Assembly (NCBI RefSeq): GCF_014306625.1
Contig: NZ_JACRYL010000012.1
Location: 62,001 to 126,000, forward strand
Source: Pedobacter fastidiosus
Lineage (GTDB): Bacteria > Bacteroidota > Bacteroidia > Sphingobacteriales > Sphingobacteriaceae
Length of the DNA stretch: 64,000 bases
Direction: 5' to 3'
In this document: piece by piece, positions 32,625 to 42,237 of the stretch
Layout: each line of letters starts with the position of its first letter
Numbering within the stretch: the stretch's first letter is position 1
Made by a program: the position numbers and the translations under genes
Notes under the pieces: generated by a model
What the model was told of the DNA's origin: nothing
The model's input: the letters and a program-made list of their open reading frames with translations, nothing else
The model's database searches: none

Positions 32625-34616
32625 TTAATCGTAAAAATTCCAGCTTACACCAAACTTCAATAAGGCATCTTGCATCGGGTATCGATTAACCGTATAGTAT
32701 CCTTGAGATAGCCAACCTTGATTAACATAATCGTATTTCAAAAATATGTTTGCTCTTTTTAAGTTTGCTTTAACGAAAACATCAATAATTGGTGTCGATT
32801 TATAAACCGTTGCTTCGCCAACATAAAATTGAGATGTTGCTGGCGAATAAGAATAATTTGCATATCCTGAATTGTATCTTACATCGAAACCAATATTCGC
32901 TTTTAGCACTTTAAAAAAGGTTTGATCAAGATAAATACTGTTGTAGGTGTAAAATTCTGGGGTTCTTAAAATGTCTTTTTTATCGGTTTTTTGGTAGGCC
33001 AAATAGTTTTCCATCACAAACTTTCCGAACCTCCATTTCTTCGATGCATCGATTCGGATTAAACTGATATCGGCAGATTCTTGAGCTGGCAAAATCGAAT
33101 TGGTTCCATTGGCAGCAAAATATAAATAGTTGCTAGTTAGAAAATATTTTGCTCCGGCTTCGAATCCAAACTTATCGTTGATGTAGTTAAAGGAAGCATT
33201 TGCGATTTTGGTATTTTTTAAACTTGTATAAGACCATTTGTAATGATTACCACGGTAGTAATTAAAGATTTCTGCGGGAGATTGATTCTGAAGATATGCC
33301 CCAAGTTCTATCCTACCAACAGATTTGCTAAGTAAAATTCTACTTTTTGCTTCATACAAAAAATCGCCAGCGTTAGTGCCCTGTAAAACCTGCTGAACAT
33401 CTAAATTCAAATCGATGTTGCTTGTAAAACGATATCCGGCAGAACCTAATACTGTAATATTCTGAAAAGCAATTTGACTGTTTTCAAATGTGGCTCCAGT
33501 TGGCAGGAAATTTAGATATTTATGATTGTAATAATCATGACGAATACCAGCATCAATTTTCAATTCATTTTTAATAACGGTAGAATTTTTCGGTCGCAAA
33601 AAGAAACTGTAAATAAATTCATTTCTTACATGCTGAACGTGGGTAGAGTCGTTGGTGTAAACTGAATTCCCAATTCCCGCTGGCATAACGCCATAAGTAT
33701 CCGTTTCGTTTTTATAAAAATCGTAGCTGTTATTATTGTACTCTATGGTATAAGTAATTTTATTTGTAGGTAAAACCGAATTGTTTGCATTTGTAGAAGT
33801 GTCAATTCTGCCTACATAATAGGTCTGTTTTAAAAACAAAGTATTTTTGCGGTACAGGTTCCTAGCTGTAGTCAATTTAATCTCTTCAGCATCTCTACTG
33901 ATTTTATCATATCCCGGATCAAAAATAGTCGAATCGGCATTGGATCCATTTTCATAGGCACGCATGGTATTAAAAATAGCCGAAGCCCACATATTGTAAC
34001 GTTTGCTGGGCGATTGATACCAAGAGAAAACAGCTACATTTAAATTATCTCCTCTTTGCCTAGCATAAAATCCTTTAGAATCTGCCCGGTTAAAGTTTAC
34101 GCCGACATTCCAATTTTTCTTAATATTCTGACTGTGAATGGCTCTAAACAATTGTTCCTTTTGGCCAGCACTAACAAAATACAAACTGGTAAATGGCGCC
34201 CGAGCTTGATAGTAAATAATATCTTCTGGCGTTAAGGCATAATAATCTAAAGAGTGAAAACCTTCATCAAAGCCAATCCTTTTTGATGGTTCATAAAGTA
34301 AAGGCCTTGCTGCCAAACCCATATTACCCAAACTTATTGTTGGGTGCTTAGGTTGCAATAATGGACTATAATTTTGGATATTTACGGTTGAAGTATCCAA
34401 AGGCAACAATACGATACTGTCTTTACTCAATCCCAATTTTGTAAAACGGATATATTTTGCCGTAAATACTACAGAATCTTTAGCGCCATCCAATTTTTTA
34501 CGAATCGAATCTGCTTCTTTATTATCGTTAATATGTGTTTGCAACTCCTGACCGAAAGCAGAGCCAATGCCTGTGAAAAGCAAGATCAAAAAGCAGATTT
34601 GAAAAATTTTCTGCAT
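32625..34616 (-). CDS. Putative porin (Porin_10 type)
   Basis: Outer-membrane protein of 663 residues with a signal peptide (MQKIFQICFLILLFTGIGSAFG). An N-terminal plug-like region has LGNMGLAARPLLYEPSKRIG and YYALTPEDIIYYQARAPFTSL, typical of this Bacteroidetes porin family. Many alternating aromatic strands follow to the C-terminal KFGVSWNFYD. The transported substrate is unknown. It is last in a unit with lpxK and punA, with one base between the punA stop and this start. The link to lipid A synthesis suggests general envelope expression. Confidence 0.88.
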   Translation of the reverse strand: MQKIFQICFLILLFTGIGSAFGQELQTHINDNKEADSIRKKLDGAKDSVVFTAKYIRFTKLGLSKDSIVLLPLDTSTVNIQNYSPLLQPKHPTISLGNMGLAARPLLYEPSKRIGFDEGFHSLDYYALTPEDIIYYQARAPFTSLYFVSAGQKEQLFRAIHSQNIKKNWNVGVNFNRADSKGFYARQRGDNLNVAVFSWYQSPSKRYNMWASAIFNTMRAYENGSNADSTIFDPGYDKISRDAEEIKLTTARNLYRKNTLFLKQTYYVGRIDTSTNANNSVLPTNKITYTIEYNNNSYDFYKNETDTYGVMPAGIGNSVYTNDSTHVQHVRNEFIYSFFLRPKNSTVIKNELKIDAGIRHDYYNHKYLNFLPTGATFENSQIAFQNITVLGSAGYRFTSNIDLNLDVQQVLQGTNAGDFLYEAKSRILLSKSVGRIELGAYLQNQSPAEIFNYYRGNHYKWSYTSLKNTKIANASFNYINDKFGFEAGAKYFLTSNYLYFAANGTNSILPAQESADISLIRIDASKKWRFGKFVMENYLAYQKTDKKDILRTPEFYTYNSIYLDQTFFKVLKANIGFDVRYNSGYANYSYSPATSQFYVGEATVYKSTPIIDVFVKANLKRANIFLKYDYVNQGWLSQGYYTVNRYPMQDALLKFGVSWNFYD

Positions 34617-34617
34617 C

Positions 34618-35433
34618 TTATAATTCAGCGATTAAGCGGGTTAAAATTTCGGTCATTTTAGGTTCTGCCTTTGCTGCTGCCTCTAAAATTTCATCTAAAT
34701 TAAAAGGTTTTAATTCTTCCGGAAATCCTTCATCAGTTAAAACTGAAATGGCAAAAACAGGAATCCCTGCATGGTTGGCAACAATAACTTCTGGAACGGT
34801 ACTCATTCCAACAGCATCGGCACCGATTAAACGCAAGTATTTATATTCTGCTTTGGTTTCCAAATTTGGGCCAGATACTGCAACATAAACTCCTTTATGG
34901 CATTTTACATCAACATCTTTTGCAATATCTAAGGCTTTGGCAATTATCGAGCGCTTGTAAGGCTCGCTCATATCTGGAAAACGTGGGCCTAACTCACTTT
35001 CTATCAAACCACGCAATGGATTATCTGGTTGAAGATTAATGTGATCAGAAATGATCATTAAATCGCCCTTTTTAAAGTCAGGATTTAAAGAACCCGCAGC
35101 GTTTGAAACGATTAAGTTTTCGATGCCCAAACCTTTCATTACCCGAACCGGGAAGGTAATTTGTTGCATGCTGTAACCTTCGTAATAATGCAATCGGCCT
35201 TGCATGGCAACTATTTTTTTCCCGTTTAATGTTCCAAAAATTAATTTTCCGCTGTGAAACTCTAAGGTAGAGATCGGAAAATTTGGAATATTAGAGTACA
35301 TCAAATGAAATTCAACCTCAATATCTTTAACCAATCCGCCCAATCCTGTTCCCAAGATTATGCCTACTTCTGGCTTAAAATTTTCAGTTTTACGTTTAAT
35401 GTATTCAACGGTTTCTTCTATTGCTCTTAACAT
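34618..35433 (-). CDS. punA: Purine nucleoside phosphorylase
   Basis: Trimeric-type PNP of 271 residues that splits inosine or guanosine with phosphate for purine salvage. Family motifs: GIILGTGLGGLV near residue 25, QGRLHYYEGYSMQQITFPVRVM, NAAGSLNPDFKKGDLMIISDHIN, and VSGPNLETKAEYKYLRLIGADAVGMSTVPE. The last block carries the purine- and phosphate-site residues. The start lies inside the end of lpxK, with a 29-nt overlap in a different frame, implying coupled translation. Confidence 0.95.
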   Translation of the reverse strand: MLRAIEETVEYIKRKTENFKPEVGIILGTGLGGLVKDIEVEFHLMYSNIPNFPISTLEFHSGKLIFGTLNGKKIVAMQGRLHYYEGYSMQQITFPVRVMKGLGIENLIVSNAAGSLNPDFKKGDLMIISDHINLQPDNPLRGLIESELGPRFPDMSEPYKRSIIAKALDIAKDVDVKCHKGVYVAVSGPNLETKAEYKYLRLIGADAVGMSTVPEVIVANHAGIPVFAISVLTDEGFPEELKPFNLDEILEAAAKAEPKMTEILTRLIAEL

Positions 35434-36466
35434 AGTTTAAAATAAGTTCATCAAAGGTAATCTTATCTTCTTCAAATAATTCAACCTCAATGGGTAAATA
35501 ATATACAGGCAAATTTACCAGTAAATCTTCAAATCCGATAGCTCTTAAACGTTGACTATCCTTTTCTGTTGTGATGATGATTTTTTCTTTGCCATTTCCA
35601 TTCTCAAAAGCTGATTTGAACTTTTTTAAATCCTCAATTTTAAAGGCATAATGATCTGGAAATTCTTCATGATGGATGTTTTTACTCCACTTTTGTAGCT
35701 CCTCAATCAATGGTTCGGGGTTTACAATTCCGGTTAGCAGAAAGATCTCAAAATCCTTAATCGACTCCAATGAAAGACTTTCGCCATTATAAAGATGCTT
35801 TAAATTTCCGTATTTTAAGTAAGAATGAAGTACAGGCTGATTTTTATTAGGTTGTAATTCATTAATAGATGCTTGTTGCGCTACATGCAATAAGGGTACA
35901 GGAGATTTTGTAACCATTAAAACATCTGCTCGCTTTCTCGAAGAAAATACATCTCTCAAATTGCCTGCCGGAAGCAAAAACTGGAGTATTCCGAGTTTTC
36001 TAAATTCAAAAAGCAAAATGTTAAATCCAGCTTTGATATGACGGTGTTGAAAGGCATCATCAAGAATAATTAAATCGTGGTTTTCTTGCAATTGCTCTAC
36101 ACCTTTAACCCGATCTTCGCATACGGCAACCGTTACATTTTTAAACTTTTTATGGTATTGAAGCGGTTCATCTCCGATGGATTCTGCCGTTGCATTTCCA
36201 TCTGCAAAAACAAATCCTTTGGTTTTTCGGCCATAACCACGACTTAGAATTGCAATTTTATAATCGGCCAATAAACGCACCAAATACTCGGTTGTTGGGG
36301 TTTTCCCTGAGCCACCAACGGCAAGATTACCAACACAGATGATGGGTAAATCGAATTTAACTGAAGGCATAATGCCCCAATCGTAGAGTTTTTTACGAAG
36401 CACAATTGCCATTCCATAAACGAATGAGAAAGGTAAAAGTAAAAGGCGAAGATATTTAACTAGCAT
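35405..36466 (-). CDS. lpxK: Tetraacyldisaccharide 4'-kinase LpxK
   Basis: Inner-membrane kinase of 353 residues that phosphorylates the 4' position of the lipid A disaccharide precursor. An N-terminal membrane helix is followed by a P-loop of the LpxK type (ICVGNLAVGGSGKTPTTEYL). SRGYGRKTKGF, IGDEPLQYHKKF and DLIILDDAFQHRHIKAGFNI follow in the family's order. FPDHYAFKIEDLKKF and a TTEKDSQRL motif close the C-terminal domain. CAAAAATA at 36477-36484 (minus strand TATTTTTG) could be its -7 element, though the leader would be very short. Confidence 0.96.
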   Translation of the reverse strand: MLVKYLRLLLLPFSFVYGMAIVLRKKLYDWGIMPSVKFDLPIICVGNLAVGGSGKTPTTEYLVRLLADYKIAILSRGYGRKTKGFVFADGNATAESIGDEPLQYHKKFKNVTVAVCEDRVKGVEQLQENHDLIILDDAFQHRHIKAGFNILLFEFRKLGILQFLLPAGNLRDVFSSRKRADVLMVTKSPVPLLHVAQQASINELQPNKNQPVLHSYLKYGNLKHLYNGESLSLESIKDFEIFLLTGIVNPEPLIEELQKWSKNIHHEEFPDHYAFKIEDLKKFKSAFENGNGKEKIIITTEKDSQRLRAIGFEDLLVNLPVYYLPIEVELFEEDKITFDELILNYVKSNRRNR

Positions 36467-36742
36467 ACCGTGTTTTCAAAAATACAGATTATTTAAAAAA
36501 GAAAAGCATCGCTTATTGGCGACGCCCTATAAAGCAACCGATTAGAGGCTTGAAATGTTTTTTGAAATTGAATTAACACCCCACCAAAATCATGGTACTC
36601 AATCACCTTGATTTAAAGGCTATTTTTTAAAATAAATTTTCAGCAAATTCATCTTTTAAAAGATTAAGGTTTAAACTTGAGTTCTATATCAACAGAAACC
36701 TAATATTTTAGTTATAATTGTTATCGGAAAACAACATATTTA
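36467..36742. other. Intergenic region between divergent lpxK and sterol-desaturase genes
   Basis: Non-coding AT-rich gap of about 275 nt. Apart from the -7-like TATTTTTG on the minus strand near 36480, I see no promoter meeting the consensus for the plus-strand gene and no repeat. Confidence 0.4.
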
Positions 36743-37882
36743 ATGTCAGAAAAAAAGCGTTTACAAGTTGGCCAAGGTCAAATTAGTGGGTACATATCTA
36801 TATTTTTAGCCATTTTGGCCTTGTTTGGCATTCTCTGCTTCCATTTCCCAGAGAAATTAACCACTCCAGAATTTCGGGAAATTTACACCAAAAACAGCAT
36901 GGAAGCTTTGATGCTAATTGGAGTGATTACCTCATTTTTCTTTGCGCTTTTAAGCGTAATTTTAAGTAAAAAAATTAAGTGGGCTTGGCCAGGATTTTTA
37001 CTTGGGGCTTTGGCTGTTATTTTGGGTGCACTCAGTGTAGAAGGAAGAGATGTAGCGAAAAGTAGCTGGCACTTTGGCTTAGATTGGATGATTTTGGATT
37101 TATTATTAATGACGGTTATCTTCATTCCGCTTGAATTATTTTTCCCTAAAAACAACGAGCAGACTAAATTTCACGAAGAATGGCGAACGGATTTAACCTA
37201 CTTTGTAATCAGTCATTTGTTTATTCAGTTTTTCGGAATCGTAACCCAAAAGCCTGCAATTTTATTTTTTGGCTGGATTGGTTTAGACAAGGTTCATCTG
37301 TGGATTCAGAGTTTACCTTTTGCTGTAGCGTTATTTATTGCTTTTTTCAGCACCGATTTATTTCAATATTGGGCGCATCGTTTTTTCCATACAAGGGTTG
37401 CATTGTGGCGTTTCCACTCTGTTCATCATTCTACCCAAAATATGGATTGGCTTGCGGGTAGTCGCACACATTTTATCGATATCTTTTTTACAAGGGCAAT
37501 GACATTTATTCCCTTATACATTCTAGGTTTTTCATCGACAGTTTTTAATGTTTACATCATTTTCATCGCCATCCATGCGGTGCTGATTCATGCGAATACA
37601 AGAGTAAACTTTGGTCCATTAAAATACATTTTTACTACACCACAGTATCATCATTGGCACCATTGCGAAGATCCAAAATATTACGGGCACAATTTTGCTT
37701 CAATCTTTCCTTTTATCGATATGATTTTCGGCACCTACTATTTACCAGGCAATACTTGGCCTGCTGGCACAGGCGTTCACGAAGGTTCATATCCTAAGGG
37801 ATTTATTAAACAATCTATTTATCCATTTACGAAAAGCCCTTTCGATACCGATTTAAATATGGATGAAAGAAGCGATAGATAA
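36743..37882 (+). CDS. Sterol desaturase/fatty acid hydroxylase family membrane protein
   Basis: Protein of 379 residues with several membrane helices and the di-iron histidine clusters of the fatty-acid-hydroxylase superfamily. These are HRFFHTRVALWRFHSVHHS (HxxxH then HxxHH) near residues 212-230, and HYHHWHHCE-type His residues (QYHHWHHCEDPKYYGHNF) near 300-317. An extra N-terminal four-helix region (about 15-140) precedes the catalytic domain. Members hydroxylate or desaturate lipids using O2. The substrate is unknown; sphingolipids or ornithine-type lipids of this phylum are candidates. It converges with the next gene with one base between stops. Confidence 0.87.
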   Translation: MSEKKRLQVGQGQISGYISIFLAILALFGILCFHFPEKLTTPEFREIYTKNSMEALMLIGVITSFFFALLSVILSKKIKWAWPGFLLGALAVILGALSVEGRDVAKSSWHFGLDWMILDLLLMTVIFIPLELFFPKNNEQTKFHEEWRTDLTYFVISHLFIQFFGIVTQKPAILFFGWIGLDKVHLWIQSLPFAVALFIAFFSTDLFQYWAHRFFHTRVALWRFHSVHHSTQNMDWLAGSRTHFIDIFFTRAMTFIPLYILGFSSTVFNVYIIFIAIHAVLIHANTRVNFGPLKYIFTTPQYHHWHHCEDPKYYGHNFASIFPFIDMIFGTYYLPGNTWPAGTGVHEGSYPKGFIKQSIYPFTKSPFDTDLNMDERSDR

Positions 37883-37883
37883 C

Positions 37884-39044
37884 CTAAAATTCAGCTTCTA
37901 CACTGCCTTTAAATTTATAGGTTTCTACAATAATTTGCGGAAAAATTAAGTTATGTTTTTGGTAAAGATCTTTCCAAAGTTCAGCGCTGTATTTCTTCGG
38001 GTATTTGTAAAGATCTTGCCTAAGTTTTGAGGTAGAATAGTTGTTGTTATTTTTTTCTGTTGGATCAAGATCTTCCAGAAAAAGAAGTTCCATTTCTGCC
38101 GAGGGTTCTCCCTCTGAAAACAAACCGGCTACAACATTACACTTTAAGTAGGTATTGGCAAGATGAGACAAACCGTTTTTAATGATGTAATTTTGCTTAT
38201 TTATCCAAATCATATTTTTAGCTAGCGTTGCAATATTGCTTTCTATGCCTTTTATTAAATGTTTATCAACAGTAATGTAAATCCAGCCATTTCTACTTTT
38301 ATACAACACATTTCTAACTCGGCTAAAATAAATTTTATAGCATTTTTCGCCCTCATACTCTACTTTCCCTTCAATATCATAATCATTATCTTCGCTTAAA
38401 AGGTTATCATTTAAATTGTTTACGAAATAAGATTTAAGTTCCATTCTCAAATCAATCGCATAATTTATCTGTACTCCGCTTGGTGTTACACTGCTTAATT
38501 GATCGAGCCTTCTTATACTATTTAACTGCAGAAGGATGTCGTTTTTATATTCGTCGGTACGCAAGTTGAAAATTCCTTCGGCAAAAGTTTTATACTTCCC
38601 TTCTCTAACCACATATTGCCTGCAGAGTAATTTTTTATTTACCACGCCTGTATCGGCAAGTTTTTTCAGTCCGTTTTTAATTAGCGTAAAAACGAAATTA
38701 GGCGCATAAATTTGAACATCTTTTAAATTGACGTATCTATCTTTTAGTTTAACTATAATGCTTGCATCGGTATTGCTTTCATCAATAACGATGGAGCGAT
38801 TTTCATAACCAACCGAACTGAAGGAAAGTGTTTGTCCGCTTTTTAAAGAATCTACCTTGACGCGAAAATTTCCTTCATGATCACTCAGGGCGATTAAAAT
38901 TTTCTTGTTGTAAATAGACACTGATTCGATCCCCTTCTTCGATTCGTTTGTAATTTGGCCAGTAATAATTTTTTGAGCCAAAGCATTACTCAGCAAGAAA
39001 AGAGAGCAGATTACTGTAAGTAAAAAAAGCTTGGAATTGCGCAT
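37884..39044 (-). CDS. Secreted carboxypeptidase-regulatory-like domain protein
   Basis: Protein of 386 residues with a signal peptide (MRNSKLFLLTVICSLFLLSNALAQ) and an N-terminal CarboxypepD_reg-like beta-sandwich (KIITGQITNESKKGIESVSIYN... GNFRVKVDSLKSGQTLSFSSVGYE). A ~270-residue C-terminal region has KIYFSRVRNVLYKSRNGWIYITVD and repeated aromatic strands, of a type found in Bacteroidetes proteins with unknown roles. It lacks a TonB plug or barrel, so it is not a SusC receptor. It is probably periplasmic or surface-associated. Confidence 0.75.
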   Translation of the reverse strand: MRNSKLFLLTVICSLFLLSNALAQKIITGQITNESKKGIESVSIYNKKILIALSDHEGNFRVKVDSLKSGQTLSFSSVGYENRSIVIDESNTDASIIVKLKDRYVNLKDVQIYAPNFVFTLIKNGLKKLADTGVVNKKLLCRQYVVREGKYKTFAEGIFNLRTDEYKNDILLQLNSIRRLDQLSSVTPSGVQINYAIDLRMELKSYFVNNLNDNLLSEDNDYDIEGKVEYEGEKCYKIYFSRVRNVLYKSRNGWIYITVDKHLIKGIESNIATLAKNMIWINKQNYIIKNGLSHLANTYLKCNVVAGLFSEGEPSAEMELLFLEDLDPTEKNNNNYSTSKLRQDLYKYPKKYSAELWKDLYQKHNLIFPQIIVETYKFKGSVEAEF

Positions 39045-39338
39045 GGATAAATTTGAGAGATTATTTAGATTTACATTTGGTTAATTTACTGGCATCAACT
39101 GATCAAGATAGAATCCTTAACTAAGCTCAATTTATCGATATTGGGATTGAATCTATAATGTATTCAGTTTTATTTTTATCTAATATCATAATAATTACAA
39201 TTCAAAAAGACCCCCACTATAATTTAGTAGGAGAAAAACAAGTTCTCTGTAAAATCCAGAATCTAACATCACTTATAATTTCTTGAACCGGAACAAAGCT
39301 GAATATTAAGTGTTATATTGTTTCTTCCATCTCACTAT
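39045..39338. other. Intergenic region upstream of the polyketide operon
   Basis: About 290 nt between divergent genes. I found no exact TAnnTTTG with a TTG partner on either strand. The promoter of the biosynthetic operon must lie here, but it is not recognisable by this consensus. Confidence 0.4.
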
Positions 39339-40478
39339 ATGCATTTTGAAACAGATACTTTAATTATTGGTGGAGGTTTGGCTGGCTTAACGGCTGCGCT
39401 ACATCTCGAAAAAGCCGGTTTAAATGTAATCTTAATTGAGAAAAATGAATATCCTCATCACAAAGTTTGTGGCGAGTACATTTCGAATGAAGTTATTCCG
39501 TATTTAAATTGGCTCGGCGTAAATGTTGAGGAACTAAGGCCAGCCAAAATTCAAAATTTAACGCTTACTACAAGATCCGGAAAAACGATTACAGGAAAGC
39601 TTCCATTGGGTGGATTTGGCATTAGTCGATATACATTGGATCATTTCCTTTATCGTCTTCTACTAGAAAAAAAAATAGCTGTAATCCAAGATAACGTTAC
39701 AGAGGTTGGTTTTACCAACGATTTTTTTTCCGTTCGAACAACTCAAGGAGACATTTACAAAGCAAAACATGTTTTAGGCGCTCATGGCAAAAGATCTACT
39801 TTAGATCAAAAACTGAATCGGAAATTTATGAGTCAAAAATCTCCTTTCTTGGCTGTAAAAGCGCATTACTTAGGGCATTTTCCGAATGATTTAGTTGCTT
39901 TATATAATTTTAAAGGTGGTTATTGTGGGGTATCAAAAGTAGAGGATGGAAAAATAAACATCTGCTATTTGGCAGATTATGAAACTTTTAAAAAGCACAA
40001 GAATATTGAGGATTATCAAAAAGCTGTATTGTATGAAAACAAAGATTTGAGCGGAATTTTTGAGCAATCCAAAATAATATTTGATCAACCCATTTCCATT
40101 AGTCAACTTTATTTCGGCACAAAAACGGCAGTTCATCAACACATATTAATGATTGGAGATACCGCCGGGCTCATTCATCCACTTTGTGGAAATGGGATGG
40201 CAATGGCAATCCACAGCGCTAAAAAAGCATCAGAATTATTAATAGATTTTTCTCAAGGAAAAATAAATTCGAGGGCTAAACTTGAGGCAAAATATACTTC
40301 AGTATGGAATGCCGAGTTTAATTCTCGCTTAAAAATGGGAAGTTTATTATCTTTTGTTCTTCAAAAAGAAAAGCTTACCGCTATACTCATGAAAGCACTT
40401 ACTTTTATGCCCTTTTTATTAAATAAAATTATAACAAAAACACATGGCAAACCCATTTCCATTCCATCCTTAAAATGA
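39339..40478 (+). CDS. FAD-dependent oxidoreductase (geranylgeranyl-reductase/halogenase-like)
   Basis: Flavoprotein of 379 residues, first gene of the seven-gene operon. It has an FAD Rossmann motif (DTLIIGGGLAGLTAALHLEKAG, split around residues 5-26), the HKVCGEYISNEV motif typical of the GGR/monooxygenase family, and GDTAGLIHPLCGNGMAMAIHSA near 270-290 for FAD ribityl binding. Likely chemistry is reduction or hydroxylation of the polyketide lipid. In Streptomyces griseus an analogous flavoprotein acts beside a type III synthase. ATG 39339 is chosen over TTG 39318. It overlaps the methyltransferase gene by 4 nt. Confidence 0.87.
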   Translation: MHFETDTLIIGGGLAGLTAALHLEKAGLNVILIEKNEYPHHKVCGEYISNEVIPYLNWLGVNVEELRPAKIQNLTLTTRSGKTITGKLPLGGFGISRYTLDHFLYRLLLEKKIAVIQDNVTEVGFTNDFFSVRTTQGDIYKAKHVLGAHGKRSTLDQKLNRKFMSQKSPFLAVKAHYLGHFPNDLVALYNFKGGYCGVSKVEDGKINICYLADYETFKKHKNIEDYQKAVLYENKDLSGIFEQSKIIFDQPISISQLYFGTKTAVHQHILMIGDTAGLIHPLCGNGMAMAIHSAKKASELLIDFSQGKINSRAKLEAKYTSVWNAEFNSRLKMGSLLSFVLQKEKLTAILMKALTFMPFLLNKIITKTHGKPISIPSLK

Positions 40479-41188
40479 AAATAGACACTAAATTTAGAAG
40501 CGAAGCGCCAGAGTTGATGGATGATTTCGAGATGGAAGGTGAAATTTTAAGAGATGCTTTGGATAAAATTGCAAGCATTAACCAATTACTCGGCGGAAAC
40601 AAAGTAACACTTGATGGAATTAAAACGCTGATCAAGAGCAAACCGAAAGATCAAATTATACGTATTATTGATATTGGTTGTGGAAACGGCGATATGCTAA
40701 GAGCATTGGCTAACTTTGGACAAAAGAATGGTTTAAATTTTCTTTTAAAAGGTATCGATGCGAATCAATTTACAATCAATCATGCTCAAAGTTTATCTTT
40801 AAATTACCCGAATATAAGTTATGAATGCAAGGATATTTTTGATGATTCAAATAAACCTGAGGAATGCGATATTATGATCTGTACCTTAACATTGCACCAT
40901 TTTAAAAACGAGGAGATCATTTACTTATTAAAAAACTTTAAAAAATCTGCTAAACTGGGTATTGTGGTTAACGATTTACAAAGAAGTGCATTGGCATATC
41001 GATTATTTCAGGCTTTATGCTTTGTATTTGGTTTAAACTCAATGTCTCGCGAAGATGGATTAGTATCTATTTTACGTGGATTTAAAAGGGAAGATTTAAT
41101 TGAATACTCGAAAGCATTAAACTTAAAACACAGCTTCATAAAGTGGAAATGGGCTTTCCGTTACCAATGGATAATTAAAACAACATGA
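40475..41188 (+). CDS. Class I SAM-dependent methyltransferase
   Basis: Protein of 237 residues with a Rossmann methyltransferase core. Motif I is IIDIGCGNGDMLRAL, the acidic loop is LKGIDANQ, the motif II region is ECDIMICTLTLHHFKNEEI, and GIVVNDLQRSALAY follows. An N-terminal segment (EAPELMDDFEMEGEILRDAL) resembles methyltransferases found beside type III polyketide synthases. It probably methylates a hydroxyl or ring carbon of the polyketide product. It overlaps both neighbours by 4 nt (ATGA junctions). Confidence 0.88.
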   Translation: MKIDTKFRSEAPELMDDFEMEGEILRDALDKIASINQLLGGNKVTLDGIKTLIKSKPKDQIIRIIDIGCGNGDMLRALANFGQKNGLNFLLKGIDANQFTINHAQSLSLNYPNISYECKDIFDDSNKPEECDIMICTLTLHHFKNEEIIYLLKNFKKSAKLGIVVNDLQRSALAYRLFQALCFVFGLNSMSREDGLVSILRGFKREDLIEYSKALNLKHSFIKWKWAFRYQWIIKTT

Positions 41189-42237
41189 GCGTAAGAGTTA
41201 AAGCAGTTGGCAAAGCCTTGCCAGAATTTTGGAGAGCCACAGAAGATATCATACCATTTTTAGATGTTTGGCTTAAAGATCAAGACGAGCGTTTTGTAAG
41301 AAAAGTAAAGAAAATTTTTGAGGGTGCATCTGTAGATAAGCGTTACTCGTTTATGTCGCCAGAGGAAGTTTTTAGTGATTTGAGCTTTGAAGAAAGAAAT
41401 AACATTTACATTAGAGAAGGTATAAAACTCGGTGTAAAATGTTTAGAATCTGCACTAGAAAAAGCCCAATGGAAACCGCAAGATTTAGACTACATTATTA
41501 CGGTAAGCTGCACCGGAATTATGATCCCATCTTTGGATGCTTATTTGATTAATTTACTCAAACTGAAACAGGATATTGTTCGCTTACCGGTTACAGAAAT
41601 GGGTTGCGCTGCCGGAGTTTCGGGAATGATTTATGCAAAGAATTTTTTAAAGGCAAATCCCGGTAAAAGAGCTGCAGTTGTTGCAGTAGAATCCCCAACG
41701 GCAACCTTTCAGCTAAACGATTTTTCTATGGCAAATGTAGTTAGCGCAGCCATTTTTGGCGATGGTGCAGCTTGTGTGCTTTTAAGCTCGAACGAGGAAG
41801 ATGAGGGGCCAGAAATTTTAGCAGAGGAAATGTATCACTTTTACGATGCTGAAGAAATGATGGGCTTTAAACTTACCAACACAGGTTTACAAATGGTGTT
41901 GGATGTGGAAGTACCGGAAACCATTGCATCGCATTTCCCTCAAATTATCCATCCATTTTTAGCAAAAAACAATTTAGAAATTAAAGATATAGATCATTTG
42001 ATCTTTCATCCCGGTGGAAAGAAAATTATACAGGTGGTAGAATCACTCTTCGGCGAGCTTGGCAAAAATATAAACGATACAAAAGAGGTTTTACGCCTTT
42101 ATGGAAACATGAGTAGTGCAACGGTTTTATATGTTTTGGAACGCATTATGGAACAGAAACCTACTCCGAATGAAAAGGGGCTGATGTTAAGTTTTGGCCC
42201 TGGCTTTTCTGCCCAACGGATACTTTTACAATGGTAA
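41185..42237 (+). CDS. Type III polyketide synthase
   Basis: Chalcone/stilbene-synthase-family enzyme of 350 residues with the complete Cys-His-Asn triad: C141 in TEMGCAAGVSG, H275 in FHPGGKK and N308 in YGNMSSATV. It also has VSCTGIMIPSLDAYL and the C-terminal GFGPG-like loop (SFGPGFSAQRILLQW). Bacterial members extend a fatty acyl starter with malonyl-CoA to give alkylresorcinols or alkylpyrones. The adjacent acyl carrier protein and ketosynthase suggest the starter is made in the cluster. The next gene overlaps by 7 nt. Confidence 0.94.
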   Translation: MSVRVKAVGKALPEFWRATEDIIPFLDVWLKDQDERFVRKVKKIFEGASVDKRYSFMSPEEVFSDLSFEERNNIYIREGIKLGVKCLESALEKAQWKPQDLDYIITVSCTGIMIPSLDAYLINLLKLKQDIVRLPVTEMGCAAGVSGMIYAKNFLKANPGKRAAVVAVESPTATFQLNDFSMANVVSAAIFGDGAACVLLSSNEEDEGPEILAEEMYHFYDAEEMMGFKLTNTGLQMVLDVEVPETIASHFPQIIHPFLAKNNLEIKDIDHLIFHPGGKKIIQVVESLFGELGKNINDTKEVLRLYGNMSSATVLYVLERIMEQKPTPNEKGLMLSFGPGFSAQRILLQW

